Made by a program: the position numbers and the translations under genes | Shown here: positions 1 through 7,414 of the stretch, in pieces | Position numbering within the stretch: the stretch's first letter is position 1 | Layout: every line of letters starts with the position of its first letter | Assembly: GCA_905479545.1 (NCBI GenBank) | Contig: CAJQNE010000028.1 | Coordinates: forward strand, 1 to 11,121 | DNA from: an uncultured Gammaproteobacteria bacterium | Lineage (GTDB): Bacteria; Pseudomonadota; Gammaproteobacteria; CAJQNE01 | DNA length: 11,121 bases | Direction of reading: 5' to 3' | Notes under the pieces: generated by a model | What the model was told of the DNA's origin: nothing | What the model saw: the letters and a program-made list of their open reading frames with translations, nothing else | Databases searched by the model: none

Positions 1-792
1 TTCGATGAGTTCGCCGCTGCCAGCGACGATATCGCTGAGGCATATGAACAACGGCGCTTCAGCACCGCCATGCGACAGATTATGGCTTTAGCTGATAAAG
101 CCAACCAGTACGTTGATGAGCAAAAACCCTGGGTACTGGCGAAAGAACAAGGCCGTGAAGACGAGGTGCAGGCGATCTGCACCCAAGGCATCAACCTATT
201 CCGTCAGTTGGTGGTGTACCTGAAGCCGGTACTACCTGAGTTAGGCAGCCGCGCGGAAGCCTTTCTTAATGTCCAGCCATTGGTCTGGTCGAGTGCGCAG
301 TTGCCGTTGCTTGGTTACGGTATTCACAAGTTCAAGCCCTTGATGACGCGGATCGATCCGGACCACGTAGCCGCGATGCTGGAAGCCAATCAAAAAGTGC
401 TCGACGAACAAGCTGCCGCCACGCCAGCTGCCAACAAGCGTACCGAGATTGCTGAAACTATTGCCAAAACAATTACATGGGACGACTTCGCTAAAGTCGA
501 CCTTCGTATCGCCGCGATCACTTCAGCGGAGTATGTCGAAGGTGCGGATAAGTTGCTGAAAATCCAGGTCGATATCGGCGGTGAAAACCGTCAGGTGTTT
601 GCCGGTATTCGCAGTGCTTACGATCCTGCTCAATTAGTCGGTAAAAACACGGTGGTTGTAGCCAACCTTGCCGCCCGAAAAATGCGTTTTGGCGTATCCG
701 AGGCAATGATTCTTGCGGCCGGCCCTGGTGGTAAAGACTTATTCATTCTCGAACCGCATCAAGGCGCTCAGCCTGGTATGCGGGTGAAATAA
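1..792 (+). CDS. metG: Methionyl-tRNA synthetase, C-terminal part (5' end off window)
   Basis: The protein charges tRNA-Met with methionine in the cytoplasm. The reading frame is open from base 1, so only the last 263 residues are present; full-length bacterial MetG of this type has about 675. The HIGH and KMSKS catalytic motifs lie off the window. The first ~110 visible residues are the helical anticodon-binding region (the segment with KPWVLAKEQ is typical). A linker rich in Ala, Thr and Glu follows. From about visible residue 160 (WDDFAKVDLRIAAI) to the end is the OB-fold tRNA-binding and dimerisation domain, with the hallmarks VEGADKLLK, VFAGIRSAY, NLAARKMRFGVSEAM and AAGPGGKD. The gene ends 30 bp before rsxA with no hairpin terminator visible between them, so readthrough into the rsx genes is plausible. 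Identification is firm; the true start cannot be seen. Confidence 0.97.
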   Translation, partial: FDEFAAASDDIAEAYEQRRFSTAMRQIMALADKANQYVDEQKPWVLAKEQGREDEVQAICTQGINLFRQLVVYLKPVLPELGSRAEAFLNVQPLVWSSAQLPLLGYGIHKFKPLMTRIDPDHVAAMLEANQKVLDEQAAATPAANKRTEIAETIAKTITWDDFAKVDLRIAAITSAEYVEGADKLLKIQVDIGGENRQVFAGIRSAYDPAQLVGKNTVVVANLAARKMRFGVSEAMILAAGPGGKDLFILEPHQGAQPGMRVK

Positions 793-822
793 GGGCTCAG
801 CAAGCGTGGATTTAGTTAACCA

Positions 823-1431
823 ATGCCCGAACTAACGCTCGGCAGCACGCTCAGCGGCTACGCCTTTCTTATCCTGGGAACGGTGCTGGTCGATAACTTT
901 GTGCTCGTGCGTTTTCTCGGCCTCTGCCCCTTTATGGGCGTATCAAAAAAACTCGAAGGCGCTACCGGCATGGCGCTGGCAACGTCGTTTGTACTCACCC
1001 TGTCTGCTATCTGCAGCTACCTGGTTAATAGTTATCTTTTGGCACCGCTCGGCCTCGAGTATCTGCGAACCATTTCGTTCATTTTAGTAATTGCCGTTGT
1101 GGTGCAGTTTACTGAAATGGTGGTTCGCAAAACGAGTCCGTTGCTGTATCGGGTGCTGGGTATTTATCTGCCATTAATTACCACCAACTGCGCGGTTCTT
1201 GGCGTGGCACTGCTCAATGTGCAGGAACAGAATAGTTTTATTGAATCGGCGCTCTACGGTTTTGGTGCGTCGGTGGGCTTTTCCTTAGTGCTTATTCTGT
1301 TCGCCGCAATTCGTGAGCGCCTGGAAGTTGCCGATGTTCCCGGCCCGTTTAAAGGTCCGGCGATTGCATTGATTACCGCTGGTTTGATGTCGCTAGCCTT
1401 TATGGGCTTCGCCGGTTTGGGTGGCGCATGA
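823..1431 (+). CDS. rsxA: Rsx/Rnf electron transport complex subunit A
   Basis: Integral membrane subunit of the Rsx (Rnf) complex in the inner membrane. The 202 residues are almost entirely hydrophobic, consistent with the family's six membrane helices. Family signatures are FVLVRFLGLCPFMGVSKKLE near the N-terminus, QFTEMVVRKTSP in the middle, LITTNCAVLGVALLN, and AAIRERLEVADVP followed by ALITAGLMSLAFMGF at the end. Cys35 and Cys123 sit in the two conserved half-membrane motifs (GLCP and TTNC). From published Rnf and Nqr structures these pair with the matching cysteines of RsxE to hold an Fe-S cluster. E. coli RsxA has 193 residues, so this start adds about nine at the N-terminus (PELTLGSTL). 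The ATG at 823 has only a weak GTGGA Shine-Dalgarno candidate at 806-810. The stop overlaps the rsxB start as ATGA, which suggests translational coupling. Confidence 0.97.
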   Translation: MPELTLGSTLSGYAFLILGTVLVDNFVLVRFLGLCPFMGVSKKLEGATGMALATSFVLTLSAICSYLVNSYLLAPLGLEYLRTISFILVIAVVVQFTEMVVRKTSPLLYRVLGIYLPLITTNCAVLGVALLNVQEQNSFIESALYGFGASVGFSLVLILFAAIRERLEVADVPGPFKGPAIALITAGLMSLAFMGFAGLGGA

Positions 1432-2021
1432 GCATACTGGTGGCGGTGCTCGCATTAGCTGGCTTAGCGCTGGTTTTTGGCGTTATTCTCGGCTGGTCGT
1501 CGGTACGCTTCAAAGTGGAAGGCGATCCGATTGTGGAGCAAATTGATGCACTGCTACCACAGACCCAATGCGGCCAATGCACCTTCCCCGGTTGTCGGCC
1601 CTACGCCACAGCGATTGCTAATGGCGAAGCGGATATAAACCAGTGCCCGCCTGGTGGTGAGGCCACTATTCACAACCTTGCAGATCTACTCGGTGTGGAG
1701 CCAAAGCCGCTCAACCCCGAAAACGGCGTCGAGAAAGACTTGCCGATGCTGGCGATTATTCGTGAAGACGAGTGCATTGGCTGCACCAAGTGTATTCAGG
1801 CTTGTCCGGTGGACGCAATTTTAGGCGCTGCCAAGCAAATGCATACCGTTATCAATGATGAATGCACGGGTTGCGAGCTTTGTGTCGAGCCCTGCCCGGT
1901 TGATTGCATTGATATGGTGCCGGTAAAGACGACGCTGGAAAATTGGCGTTGGAGTCAGCCTCCCGGCCCGGTCAGTTTGCGTGGCCCGGTTAAAGAGCCT
2001 GTTACGGCTGAGCTGAAGTAA
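1428..2021 (+). CDS. rsxB: Rsx/Rnf electron transport complex subunit B, polyferredoxin
   Basis: Membrane-anchored iron-sulfur protein that relays electrons between the RsxC side and the membrane subunits. It has 197 residues; the E. coli protein has 192. Residues 1-23 form a single hydrophobic N-terminal anchor. A four-cysteine domain follows (Cys48, Cys51, Cys56, Cys73, in CGQCTFPGC and the later QCPPGG), the typical RnfB N-terminal 4Fe-4S site. Two classical ferredoxin motifs come next: Cys116, Cys119, Cys122 and Cys126 (CIGCTKCIQACP), then Cys146, Cys149, Cys152 and Cys156 (CTGCELCVEPCP). All twelve expected ligands are present, so the gene looks intact. The start overlaps the rsxA stop by 4 bp and the stop TAA shares its last base with the rsxC ATG. 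These overlaps support one operon. Identification is firm. Confidence 0.97.
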   Translation: MSILVAVLALAGLALVFGVILGWSSVRFKVEGDPIVEQIDALLPQTQCGQCTFPGCRPYATAIANGEADINQCPPGGEATIHNLADLLGVEPKPLNPENGVEKDLPMLAIIREDECIGCTKCIQACPVDAILGAAKQMHTVINDECTGCELCVEPCPVDCIDMVPVKTTLENWRWSQPPGPVSLRGPVKEPVTAELK

Positions 2022-4273
2022 TGCTCGCTACGTTGTTCAAAAAGCCGGCTAAGTTCACCGGCGGTATTAAATTACCCGAACGCAAATCGCTATCGAATGG
2101 TGCTGAGCTGCGAATCGCACCACTCCCTGCGCAATTGATTCATCCGCTCGGACAACATATTGGTAAAGCAGCCAAGGCCTGCGTTGCCGTTGGCGATCGC
2201 GTATTGCGTAATCAACCCATAGCACTTGGCGATGGGCTGATTAGCGCCGACGTGCATGCGGCGAGCTCGGGCACCGTGAGTGCCATTGAATCGCGCCCTA
2301 TTGCGCATGCTTCCGGATTGCTAGCGCCCTGTATCGTCATTGATTGTGACCAAGAAGATGAGGCCACTGAGCCAGCCCCGCATGGCAACGACTTTCTCTC
2401 GCTCAGCAGTGATGAGTTACGTGGCCGGATTCGCAGTGCCGGCATAGTGGGTATGGGCGGCGCTGCTTTTCCAGCTGCGGTTAAGCTCAATGCCCGCGGC
2501 CGAGCGATTGACACCCTGATCCTGAACGGCGCTGAGTGTGAGTCGTACATTACTTGTGACGACATGCTGGCTCGTACTCAGGCCGACGAGATTATTCGGT
2601 CGATACCGATTTTTCGGCACATTCTTGGGGTGCCGAACCTACCGGTTATTGTCGCGCTTGAAGATCATATGCAACAGGCAATCGCCGAGCTGCGGGCTGC
2701 GCTGGAAAAGTCAGGTCTGCGTCGCGTAGAGATTCGTGCCGTGCCGTCGATCTACCCGGAGGGTGGCGAGAAACAATTGATTCAGACCCTTACTGGCCTG
2801 GAAGTGCCAACCGGTGGTTTGCCACTGGATATCGGACTGGTTTGTCAGAATATAGGTACGGCAGCAGCCGTTTTTCGCGCGATAGTACATGGTGAGCCGC
2901 TTACCTCACGCATCGTTACGGTAACCGGCGAAGCGGTGCAACAGCCGGGCAACTATGAAGTCCGGCTAGGCAGTAAGGTTGCCGATATCGTTGCTGCTGC
3001 GGGTGGTTACAAGGTCGGCAAACCGGCCCGGTTAATTATGGGCGGCGCGATGATGGGCTTTGCCCTGAAAACCGACGATGTACCGATCGTAAAAGGCAGC
3101 AACTGTGTACTGGTTGCTGCTGCAGAAGAAGTGCGGCCGACAGATAGCACCATGCCCTGCATTCGTTGCGGAGAATGTGCTGAGGTTTGTCCTGCCAGCC
3201 TGTTGCCGCAGCAGCTTTATTGGCATGCCCGCGGCGATGAATTCGACAAAGCTAAAAATCTAAACCTGTTCGATTGCATTGAATGCGGCGCTTGTGCACA
3301 AGCTTGTCCCAGCCATATTCCGCTGGTGCAATATTACCGCTACGCCAAGGCTGAAATATGGGCTGAGGAGCGCGAGAAGGCAAAATCTGACGCTGCTCGC
3401 GAACGCCATGAATTCCGGTTGGAACGGGTTGAACGTGAAGAACGCGAAAAGCTCGAACGGCAAAAGCAGCGCCAAGCTGCCTTGGCTGCCAGCAAAAAGC
3501 CCGATGCTGCGAGCAGCTCAGCATCTAATGGCGCTGCGAGTGACCCCGTTAAAGCTGCATTAGCCAAGGCTGCTGCAGCGAAAGCGAAGGCCAGCGATTC
3601 TGGCGGCGCAATGAGCGCAATTGAAAAAGCCAAAGCAACTGCTAAACAGCGCCAGGCGGACGCAGCGGGTACCAGTGCTACGGCAGAGGTAGCTAAGCCC
3701 GCCTCTGCTGCTGCAGCGGCTATTGCCAAAGCCAAAGCAGCTGCAACAGCAACAGATTCCGATGAATCTAGGGAGAGCGCACTCACCCCTGCGCAAAAAG
3801 CGATTGCAGCCGCGAAGCTTAAAGCCCGTAAAGCTGCTGGTAACTCAGCCGAAAGCCCGACAGCACAACACGAAGCAGTAGAAACAGCGCAACAGACACC
3901 AGCGCAGCTGGCCATAGAAAAGGCCCGGGCGGCGGCCAGGCAAAAGGAAACTAGCGAAGTAGCGAGCGCTTCTCCCGCAGAAGATAAACCCGCAAAGAAA
4001 TCACTGACTCCGGCAGAGCTCGCCATACTGAAAGCCAAGGCAGCGGTTAAAAAATCACAACAGCCATCAGCCCCTTCCGCTGAAAGCAAACCGGCTAAAA
4101 AATCACTAAGCCCGGCTGAGTTAGCAATACTCAAAGCAAAGGCAGCGGCGAAAAAAGCCGATAAAGAGCTCAGTACGCCTGATGCGGCTTCTGCAACAAA
4201 ATCACCGGCGCAGCTGGCGATAGAACGCGCCAAAGCGGCAGCTAAAGCCGCTCAACAAGGCAACGGAGAATAA
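2021..4273 (+). CDS. rsxC: Rsx/Rnf electron transport complex subunit C, with Ala/Lys-rich repeat tail
   Basis: Peripheral subunit that by family knowledge takes electrons from NADH through FMN and Fe-S clusters. It has 750 residues; the E. coli protein has 740. The N-terminal Rnf domain carries GGIKLPERK near residue 14. The NADH/FMN-binding core has GIVGMGGAAFP from residue 141, LNGAECESYITCDD, YPEGGEKQLIQ and GLVCQNIGTAAA. Two 4Fe-4S motifs follow: Cys380, Cys383, Cys386, Cys390 (CIRCGECAEVCP) and Cys419, Cys422, Cys425, Cys429 (CIECGACAQACP). A charged helix rich in Glu and Arg (about 450-486) leads into a long Ala/Lys-rich tail (about 487-750) built of degenerate repeats, listed separately. 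Such tails are common in proteobacterial RsxC and vary in length. The gene begins on the last base of rsxB and ends 4 bp before rsxD. No catalytic motif is missing. Confidence 0.96.
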   Translation: MLATLFKKPAKFTGGIKLPERKSLSNGAELRIAPLPAQLIHPLGQHIGKAAKACVAVGDRVLRNQPIALGDGLISADVHAASSGTVSAIESRPIAHASGLLAPCIVIDCDQEDEATEPAPHGNDFLSLSSDELRGRIRSAGIVGMGGAAFPAAVKLNARGRAIDTLILNGAECESYITCDDMLARTQADEIIRSIPIFRHILGVPNLPVIVALEDHMQQAIAELRAALEKSGLRRVEIRAVPSIYPEGGEKQLIQTLTGLEVPTGGLPLDIGLVCQNIGTAAAVFRAIVHGEPLTSRIVTVTGEAVQQPGNYEVRLGSKVADIVAAAGGYKVGKPARLIMGGAMMGFALKTDDVPIVKGSNCVLVAAAEEVRPTDSTMPCIRCGECAEVCPASLLPQQLYWHARGDEFDKAKNLNLFDCIECGACAQACPSHIPLVQYYRYAKAEIWAEEREKAKSDAARERHEFRLERVEREEREKLERQKQRQAALAASKKPDAASSSASNGAASDPVKAALAKAAAAKAKASDSGGAMSAIEKAKATAKQRQADAAGTSATAEVAKPASAAAAAIAKAKAAATATDSDESRESALTPAQKAIAAAKLKARKAAGNSAESPTAQHEAVETAQQTPAQLAIEKARAAARQKETSEVASASPAEDKPAKKSLTPAELAILKAKAAVKKSQQPSAPSAESKPAKKSLSPAELAILKAKAAAKKADKELSTPDAASATKSPAQLAIERAKAAAKAAQQGNGE
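3785..4264 (+). repeat. Degenerate tandem repeats encoding (T/S)PAxLAIxKAKAAxKK units in the RsxC tail
   Basis: Five units begin at RsxC residues 589, 626, 663, 697 and 728, so the spacing runs 37, 37, 34 and 31 residues. Each starts (T/S)PA(Q/E), followed by an amphipathic Ala/Lys helix and a variable linker rich in Ser, Pro, Ala and Glu. Cores read TPAQLAIEKARAAARQK, TPAELAILKAKAAVKK, SPAELAILKAKAAAKK and SPAQLAIERAKAAAK. Two looser copies lie upstream near residue 532 (SAIEKAKATAKQRQ) and near residues 565-575 (AAAIAKAKAAA). The third and fourth units match closely as protein but use many different synonymous codons, so the duplication is not recent. Function is unknown; binding to membrane or partner proteins is a guess. 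Confidence 0.85.
4265..4268 (+). promoter_or_regulatory. Ribosome binding site of rsxD
   Basis: GGAG lies inside the last codons of rsxC, nine bases before the ATG at 4278. It supports that ATG as the rsxD start and shows that rsxD has its own initiation signal despite the 4 bp gap. Confidence 0.7.
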
Positions 4274-4277
4274 CGAC

Positions 4278-5303
4278 ATGCAATTTACCGTTGCCAGTTC
4301 ACCGCACTTAACTCCCGCAACCAGTGTAAGCGCAGTAATGCTAAAACTGCTGCTGGCACTGCTGCCGGGCGTGGCAGTGTATGCGCTGCTGTTTGGCTGG
4401 GGAATATTGCTGAACCTGGTTATTGGCTGCCTATCAGCGCTGGTAATTGAGGCGCTATTTTTGTTTTGGCGTAACCGTCCGGTGAAGAAACATCTGGGCG
4501 ATTACACTGCAATAGTGACAGCCGTGTTGTTAGTACTGGCGCTGCCGCCACTCACGCCTTGGTGGTTAATTACCCTCGGGGTGTTTTTCGCTCTTTCGCT
4601 CGGTAAGCATGTCTACGGTGGTCTGGGTTACAACCCGTTTAACCCAGCCATGGTTGGCTACGTTATTGTGCTTATTTCGTTTCCGACCGAACTCAGCTTC
4701 TGGCCTGGTCAGCTGGGACTGTTCGGCGATTTTTCACTGGTTGATACGCTGCAATACAGCTTGTTCGGCAGCCTGGGCGAACAAACGCTGGATGGTATTA
4801 GCAGCGCGACCGTGTTGGCGGCTATCGACAATGGCTTCAGCCAAGGGCTGACATTAGCCGAAATTCAGCAACAAGCTGCGTTTGGCCTGCTCGGCAGTGC
4901 CGGTTTTGAATGGATTGCTCTGGCTTATCTCGCGGGCGGCTTGTGGTTGATTCAGCAAAAGGTTATCCGTTGGCAAATTCCAGCTGCGATTATTGCCACG
5001 GTCACGCTCCTCAGCGCTGTGTTGTGGTTAGTCGACAGCAGCCAATATGCTTCACCGCTGGTTCACCTACTCAGCGGCGCAGTGATACTCGGCGCATTTT
5101 TTATCGCCACTGACCCTGTCAGTGCTAGCACTACTAGGAAAGGTCGACTCTGGTTTGGCGCGGGCATTGGCGTGCTTATCGTAGTGATTCGAAGCTGGGG
5201 CGGTTATCCCGATGGGGTCGCGTTTGCAGTATTACTGATGAATATTGCCGTGCCGATGATCGACTACTACACGCAGCCGCGCGTCTACGGCCATAGTAAG
5301 TGA
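4278..5303 (+). CDS. rsxD: Rsx/Rnf electron transport complex subunit D, covalent-FMN membrane protein
   Basis: Integral membrane subunit, homologous to NqrB, that carries covalently bound FMN in the Rsx (Rnf) complex. It has 341 residues; the E. coli protein has about 352. Multiple hydrophobic helices run through the whole protein. Family signatures include SSPH near residue 7, DYTAIVTAVLLVLALPP, GGLGYNPFNPAMVGYV and FIATDPVSAST, then RSWGGYPDGVAFAVLLMN near the C-terminus. The flavin attachment motif is DGISSAT at residues 172-178, so Thr178 is the expected FMN-threonine. This fits the published ApbE substrate consensus Dgxt(s/g)AT, with Ser instead of the commoner Gly before Ala. No apbE flavin transferase gene is visible in the window. 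The gene starts 4 bp after rsxC and ends 7 bp before rsxG. Identification is firm. Confidence 0.96.
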   Translation: MQFTVASSPHLTPATSVSAVMLKLLLALLPGVAVYALLFGWGILLNLVIGCLSALVIEALFLFWRNRPVKKHLGDYTAIVTAVLLVLALPPLTPWWLITLGVFFALSLGKHVYGGLGYNPFNPAMVGYVIVLISFPTELSFWPGQLGLFGDFSLVDTLQYSLFGSLGEQTLDGISSATVLAAIDNGFSQGLTLAEIQQQAAFGLLGSAGFEWIALAYLAGGLWLIQQKVIRWQIPAAIIATVTLLSAVLWLVDSSQYASPLVHLLSGAVILGAFFIATDPVSASTTRKGRLWFGAGIGVLIVVIRSWGGYPDGVAFAVLLMNIAVPMIDYYTQPRVYGHSK

Positions 5304-5310
5304 GCGGGCA

Positions 5311-6027
5311 ATGAGCGACGACAGCAATAAAATGGAACAACAAAGCGCTGTAAACAGTCAGCCGGTTGAGCGTAGTGCAGCTCGCATGGCGCGTCGAAGC
5401 GCACTGTTGCTGGGGATGTTCGCACTTATCACCACAGCGCTACTCGCCGTGGCAGAGAGCGCATTAAGCGGCCGCATTAGTCAAAATGCCGAAGCCGCTT
5501 TGCTGGAAACACTCAACGCTATTGTTCCGGCCAATCGCTACGACAATAATCTGGCGCAAAGCAAAATCACTCTACCCGCTGATCCTCGCTTAGGCTTGAG
5601 TCAGCCAACGGAAGCGTTCGTCGCAACCCGCAGCAACCGCATCGTCGCGTTCGTAATGCCTATTACCGCCGCCAAAGGTTATAGCGGCCCCATTCAATTG
5701 TTAGCGGGTATTTATACCGACGGCACGGTGGCCGGTGTGCGGGTACTAGAGCACAAAGAGACACCAGGCCTGGGCGATAAAATCGAACGCCGAAAGTCCG
5801 CCTGGATAACCGGCTTCGATGGCAGAAGTCTTGGCCAGCCAGATGTGGATAGTTGGAAAGTACAGAAAGACGGTGGCAAATTTGATCAGCTCACCGGTGC
5901 CACCATTACGCCGCGGGCAGTGGTTAACGCCGTGCGGGAAGCCTTACAGTTCTATGCGGCGGAAAAAACAGTATTGGGCGACCAATACCGTGAGCGACAA
6001 ACCGTTCAGCGTACTGAAGCAGAATAA
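5311..6027 (+). CDS. rsxG: Rsx/Rnf electron transport complex subunit G, covalent-FMN protein
   Basis: FMN-binding subunit, homologous to NqrC, anchored by one membrane helix with its FMN domain on the periplasmic face in the family. Residues 1-29 are polar and charged. A single hydrophobic segment runs from about residue 30 to 49. The FMN-binding domain follows, with GYSGPIQLLAGIY, EHKETPGLGDKIE, the WKVQKDGGKFDQ stretch and TGATITPRAVVNAV. The attachment motif is DQLTGAT at residues 192-198, making Thr198 the FMN ligand. At 238 residues it is longer than the 206 of E. coli RsxG, mainly through about 20 extra N-terminal residues. In-frame ATGs at 5332 (residue 8) and 5386 (residue 26) are alternative starts. 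The one at 5311 was kept because it lies 7 bp after rsxD, although its Shine-Dalgarno (GAGCGGG) is weak. Confidence 0.95.
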   Translation: MSDDSNKMEQQSAVNSQPVERSAARMARRSALLLGMFALITTALLAVAESALSGRISQNAEAALLETLNAIVPANRYDNNLAQSKITLPADPRLGLSQPTEAFVATRSNRIVAFVMPITAAKGYSGPIQLLAGIYTDGTVAGVRVLEHKETPGLGDKIERRKSAWITGFDGRSLGQPDVDSWKVQKDGGKFDQLTGATITPRAVVNAVREALQFYAAEKTVLGDQYRERQTVQRTEAE

Positions 6028-6031
6028 GGAG
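6026..6031 (+). promoter_or_regulatory. Strong ribosome binding site of rsxE
   Basis: AAGGAG overlaps the rsxG stop codon and lies seven bases before the rsxE ATG at 6039. It is the best Shine-Dalgarno in the operon and fixes the rsxE start. Confidence 0.8.
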
Positions 6032-6038
6032 TAGTCAG

Positions 6039-6719
6039 ATGGCAGACGTTAGCTACGGCAAAATCACCCAAGACGGCCTCTGGGATAACAACGCAGGCTT
6101 CGTGCAACTGTTGGGCCTCTGCCCGCTTCTTGCTGTGTCAGGAACCGTGGTTAACGCACTCGGTATGGCGCTGGCCACAACGCTGGTACTGGTGCTGTCG
6201 AGCACTGTTATCGCTGCCATTCGCAATACCGTGCCGGATGAAATTCGCATACCGGTGTTTGTAATGGTGATTGCGGCTTTTGTAACGATTACCCAGTTAC
6301 TCATTCAGGCCTTCGCTTTTCCGCTGTATCAAACGCTCGGCCTGTTTATCGCCCTCATCACCACCAACTGCGCCATCATCGCGCGCGCGGAAGCCTTCGC
6401 TGCCCGCAACGACATTTTACGCTCAGCAACCGATGGACTAATGATGGGCCTCGGTTTCGCTCTGGTGTTGCTAACCATGGGCTCGGTTCGCGAAATTATC
6501 GGCAACGGCAGCTGGTTTGCCGACGCCAACCTACTGTTCGGCGAAGCGGCCCGCGATTGGGGTGTTAACTTTTCTGAGTATTACCGTGGTTTGTTGGTAG
6601 CGGCACTGCCGCCAGGGGCATTTATCGTTCTTGGCCTGCTGATTGCCGTTAAAAATGTCGTCGATGGTCGCCTGAAGAAGCGCGCCGACAAACGCTCAGC
6701 TCTAGCTACTGCTGCGTAA
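6039..6719 (+). CDS. rsxE: Rsx/Rnf electron transport complex subunit E
   Basis: Integral membrane subunit, paralogous to RsxA. It has 226 residues, close to the 231 of E. coli. Family signatures are DGLWDNNAGFVQLLGLCPLLAVS at the N-terminus, NALGMALATTLVLVLS, DEIRIPVFVMVIAAFV, LITTNCAIIARAEAFAARN, GSVREIIGNGSWF and LPPGAFIVLGLLIAVKN. The tail is basic (RLKKRADKR). Cys28 (GLCP) and Cys111 (TTNC) correspond to Cys35 and Cys123 of RsxA. Published structures of Rnf and Nqr place these four cysteines around an Fe-S cluster at the A/E interface, so both halves of the site are intact here. It is the last rsx subunit; nth follows 9 bp later on the same strand. Confidence 0.97.
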   Translation: MADVSYGKITQDGLWDNNAGFVQLLGLCPLLAVSGTVVNALGMALATTLVLVLSSTVIAAIRNTVPDEIRIPVFVMVIAAFVTITQLLIQAFAFPLYQTLGLFIALITTNCAIIARAEAFAARNDILRSATDGLMMGLGFALVLLTMGSVREIIGNGSWFADANLLFGEAARDWGVNFSEYYRGLLVAALPPGAFIVLGLLIAVKNVVDGRLKKRADKRSALATAA

Positions 6720-6728
6720 TTTGTCGCT

Positions 6729-7364
6729 ATGAATAAAGACAAGCGCCACGAGATATTTCGCCGACTTCGCGAACAAAACCCCAACCCTGAAACCGAACTG
6801 AACTACAGCAGTAATTTTGAGCTGCTAGTCGCGGTAGTTTTATCGGCTCAGGCAACTGATGTCGGCGTGAACAAAGCCACGGCTAAACTTTACCCTGTGG
6901 CGAACACCCCCGAAGCAATCTACGCGCTCGGCGTGGATGGTCTGAAACACTACATAAAGACCATTGGCCTGTATAACAGCAAAGCTGAAAACGTCATCAA
7001 GCTCTGTCGGCTGCTCATCGACAAGCACGACAGCGTGGTTCCCGATGACCGTGAAGCGTTAGAAGCGCTTCCTGGTGTTGGCCGAAAAACGGCCAACGTA
7101 GTACTGAACACAGCCTTTGGCCACCCGGCTATGGCGGTCGACACCCACATCTTCCGCGTTAGCAATCGCACTGGAATTGCCAAAGACAAAACGGTGCTGG
7201 CCGTCGAAAAAGGCCTAATGAAGTACGTCCCCAAAGAGTTCCTGGTTGACGCCCACCACTGGTTAATCCTCCACGGCCGCTACGTGTGTAAAGCCCGCAA
7301 ACCGGCCTGTGGTGCCTGCATTATCGAAGATATATGCGATTATAAAGATAAGACCAGCGACTGA
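6729..7364 (+). CDS. nth: Endonuclease III, DNA glycosylase/AP lyase
   Basis: Base-excision repair enzyme that removes oxidised pyrimidines and nicks the abasic site. It has 211 residues, the same length as E. coli Nth, and aligns without gaps by eye at the key sites. The helix-hairpin-helix is LPGVGRKTANVVLN. Lys120 is the catalytic nucleophile and Asp138 (in AVDTHIFRV) the second catalytic residue. The C-terminal 4Fe-4S loop has Cys187, Cys194, Cys197 and Cys203 with the classic spacing C-X6-C-X2-C-X5-C. SAQATDVGVNKAT near residue 40 is also typical. It begins 9 bp after rsxE with no clear Shine-Dalgarno, so it probably depends on the rsx message. This rsx-nth linkage is well known in gammaproteobacteria. 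It converges on pepN across 50 bp. Confidence 0.98.
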   Translation: MNKDKRHEIFRRLREQNPNPETELNYSSNFELLVAVVLSAQATDVGVNKATAKLYPVANTPEAIYALGVDGLKHYIKTIGLYNSKAENVIKLCRLLIDKHDSVVPDDREALEALPGVGRKTANVVLNTAFGHPAMAVDTHIFRVSNRTGIAKDKTVLAVEKGLMKYVPKEFLVDAHHWLILHGRYVCKARKPACGACIIEDICDYKDKTSD

Positions 7365-7414
7365 TTATTGTGCAGTAGCGGAGTGTCAGGAAAAAATATC
7401 GCTGGCCTCAATCG

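Noticed and set aside
3340..4233. A 297-codon open frame on the minus strand opposite the RsxC tail
   Set aside because: It is the antisense shadow of the Ala/Lys-rich repeats (GCN and AAR codons read back as Ala, Ser and Phe). It has low-complexity composition and no ribosome site or family resemblance.
3785..4264. Regular repeats in rsxC considered as a CRISPR-like or minisatellite array
   Set aside because: The units are in frame, vary in length and differ at synonymous sites, so they are protein repeats, not a spacer array or a recent DNA repeat.
7354..7405. Inverted repeat CCAGCGA / TCGCTGG between nth and pepN as a bidirectional terminator
   Set aside because: The arms are only 7 bp with a 38-base loop and no T-tract on either side, which is too weak to call.
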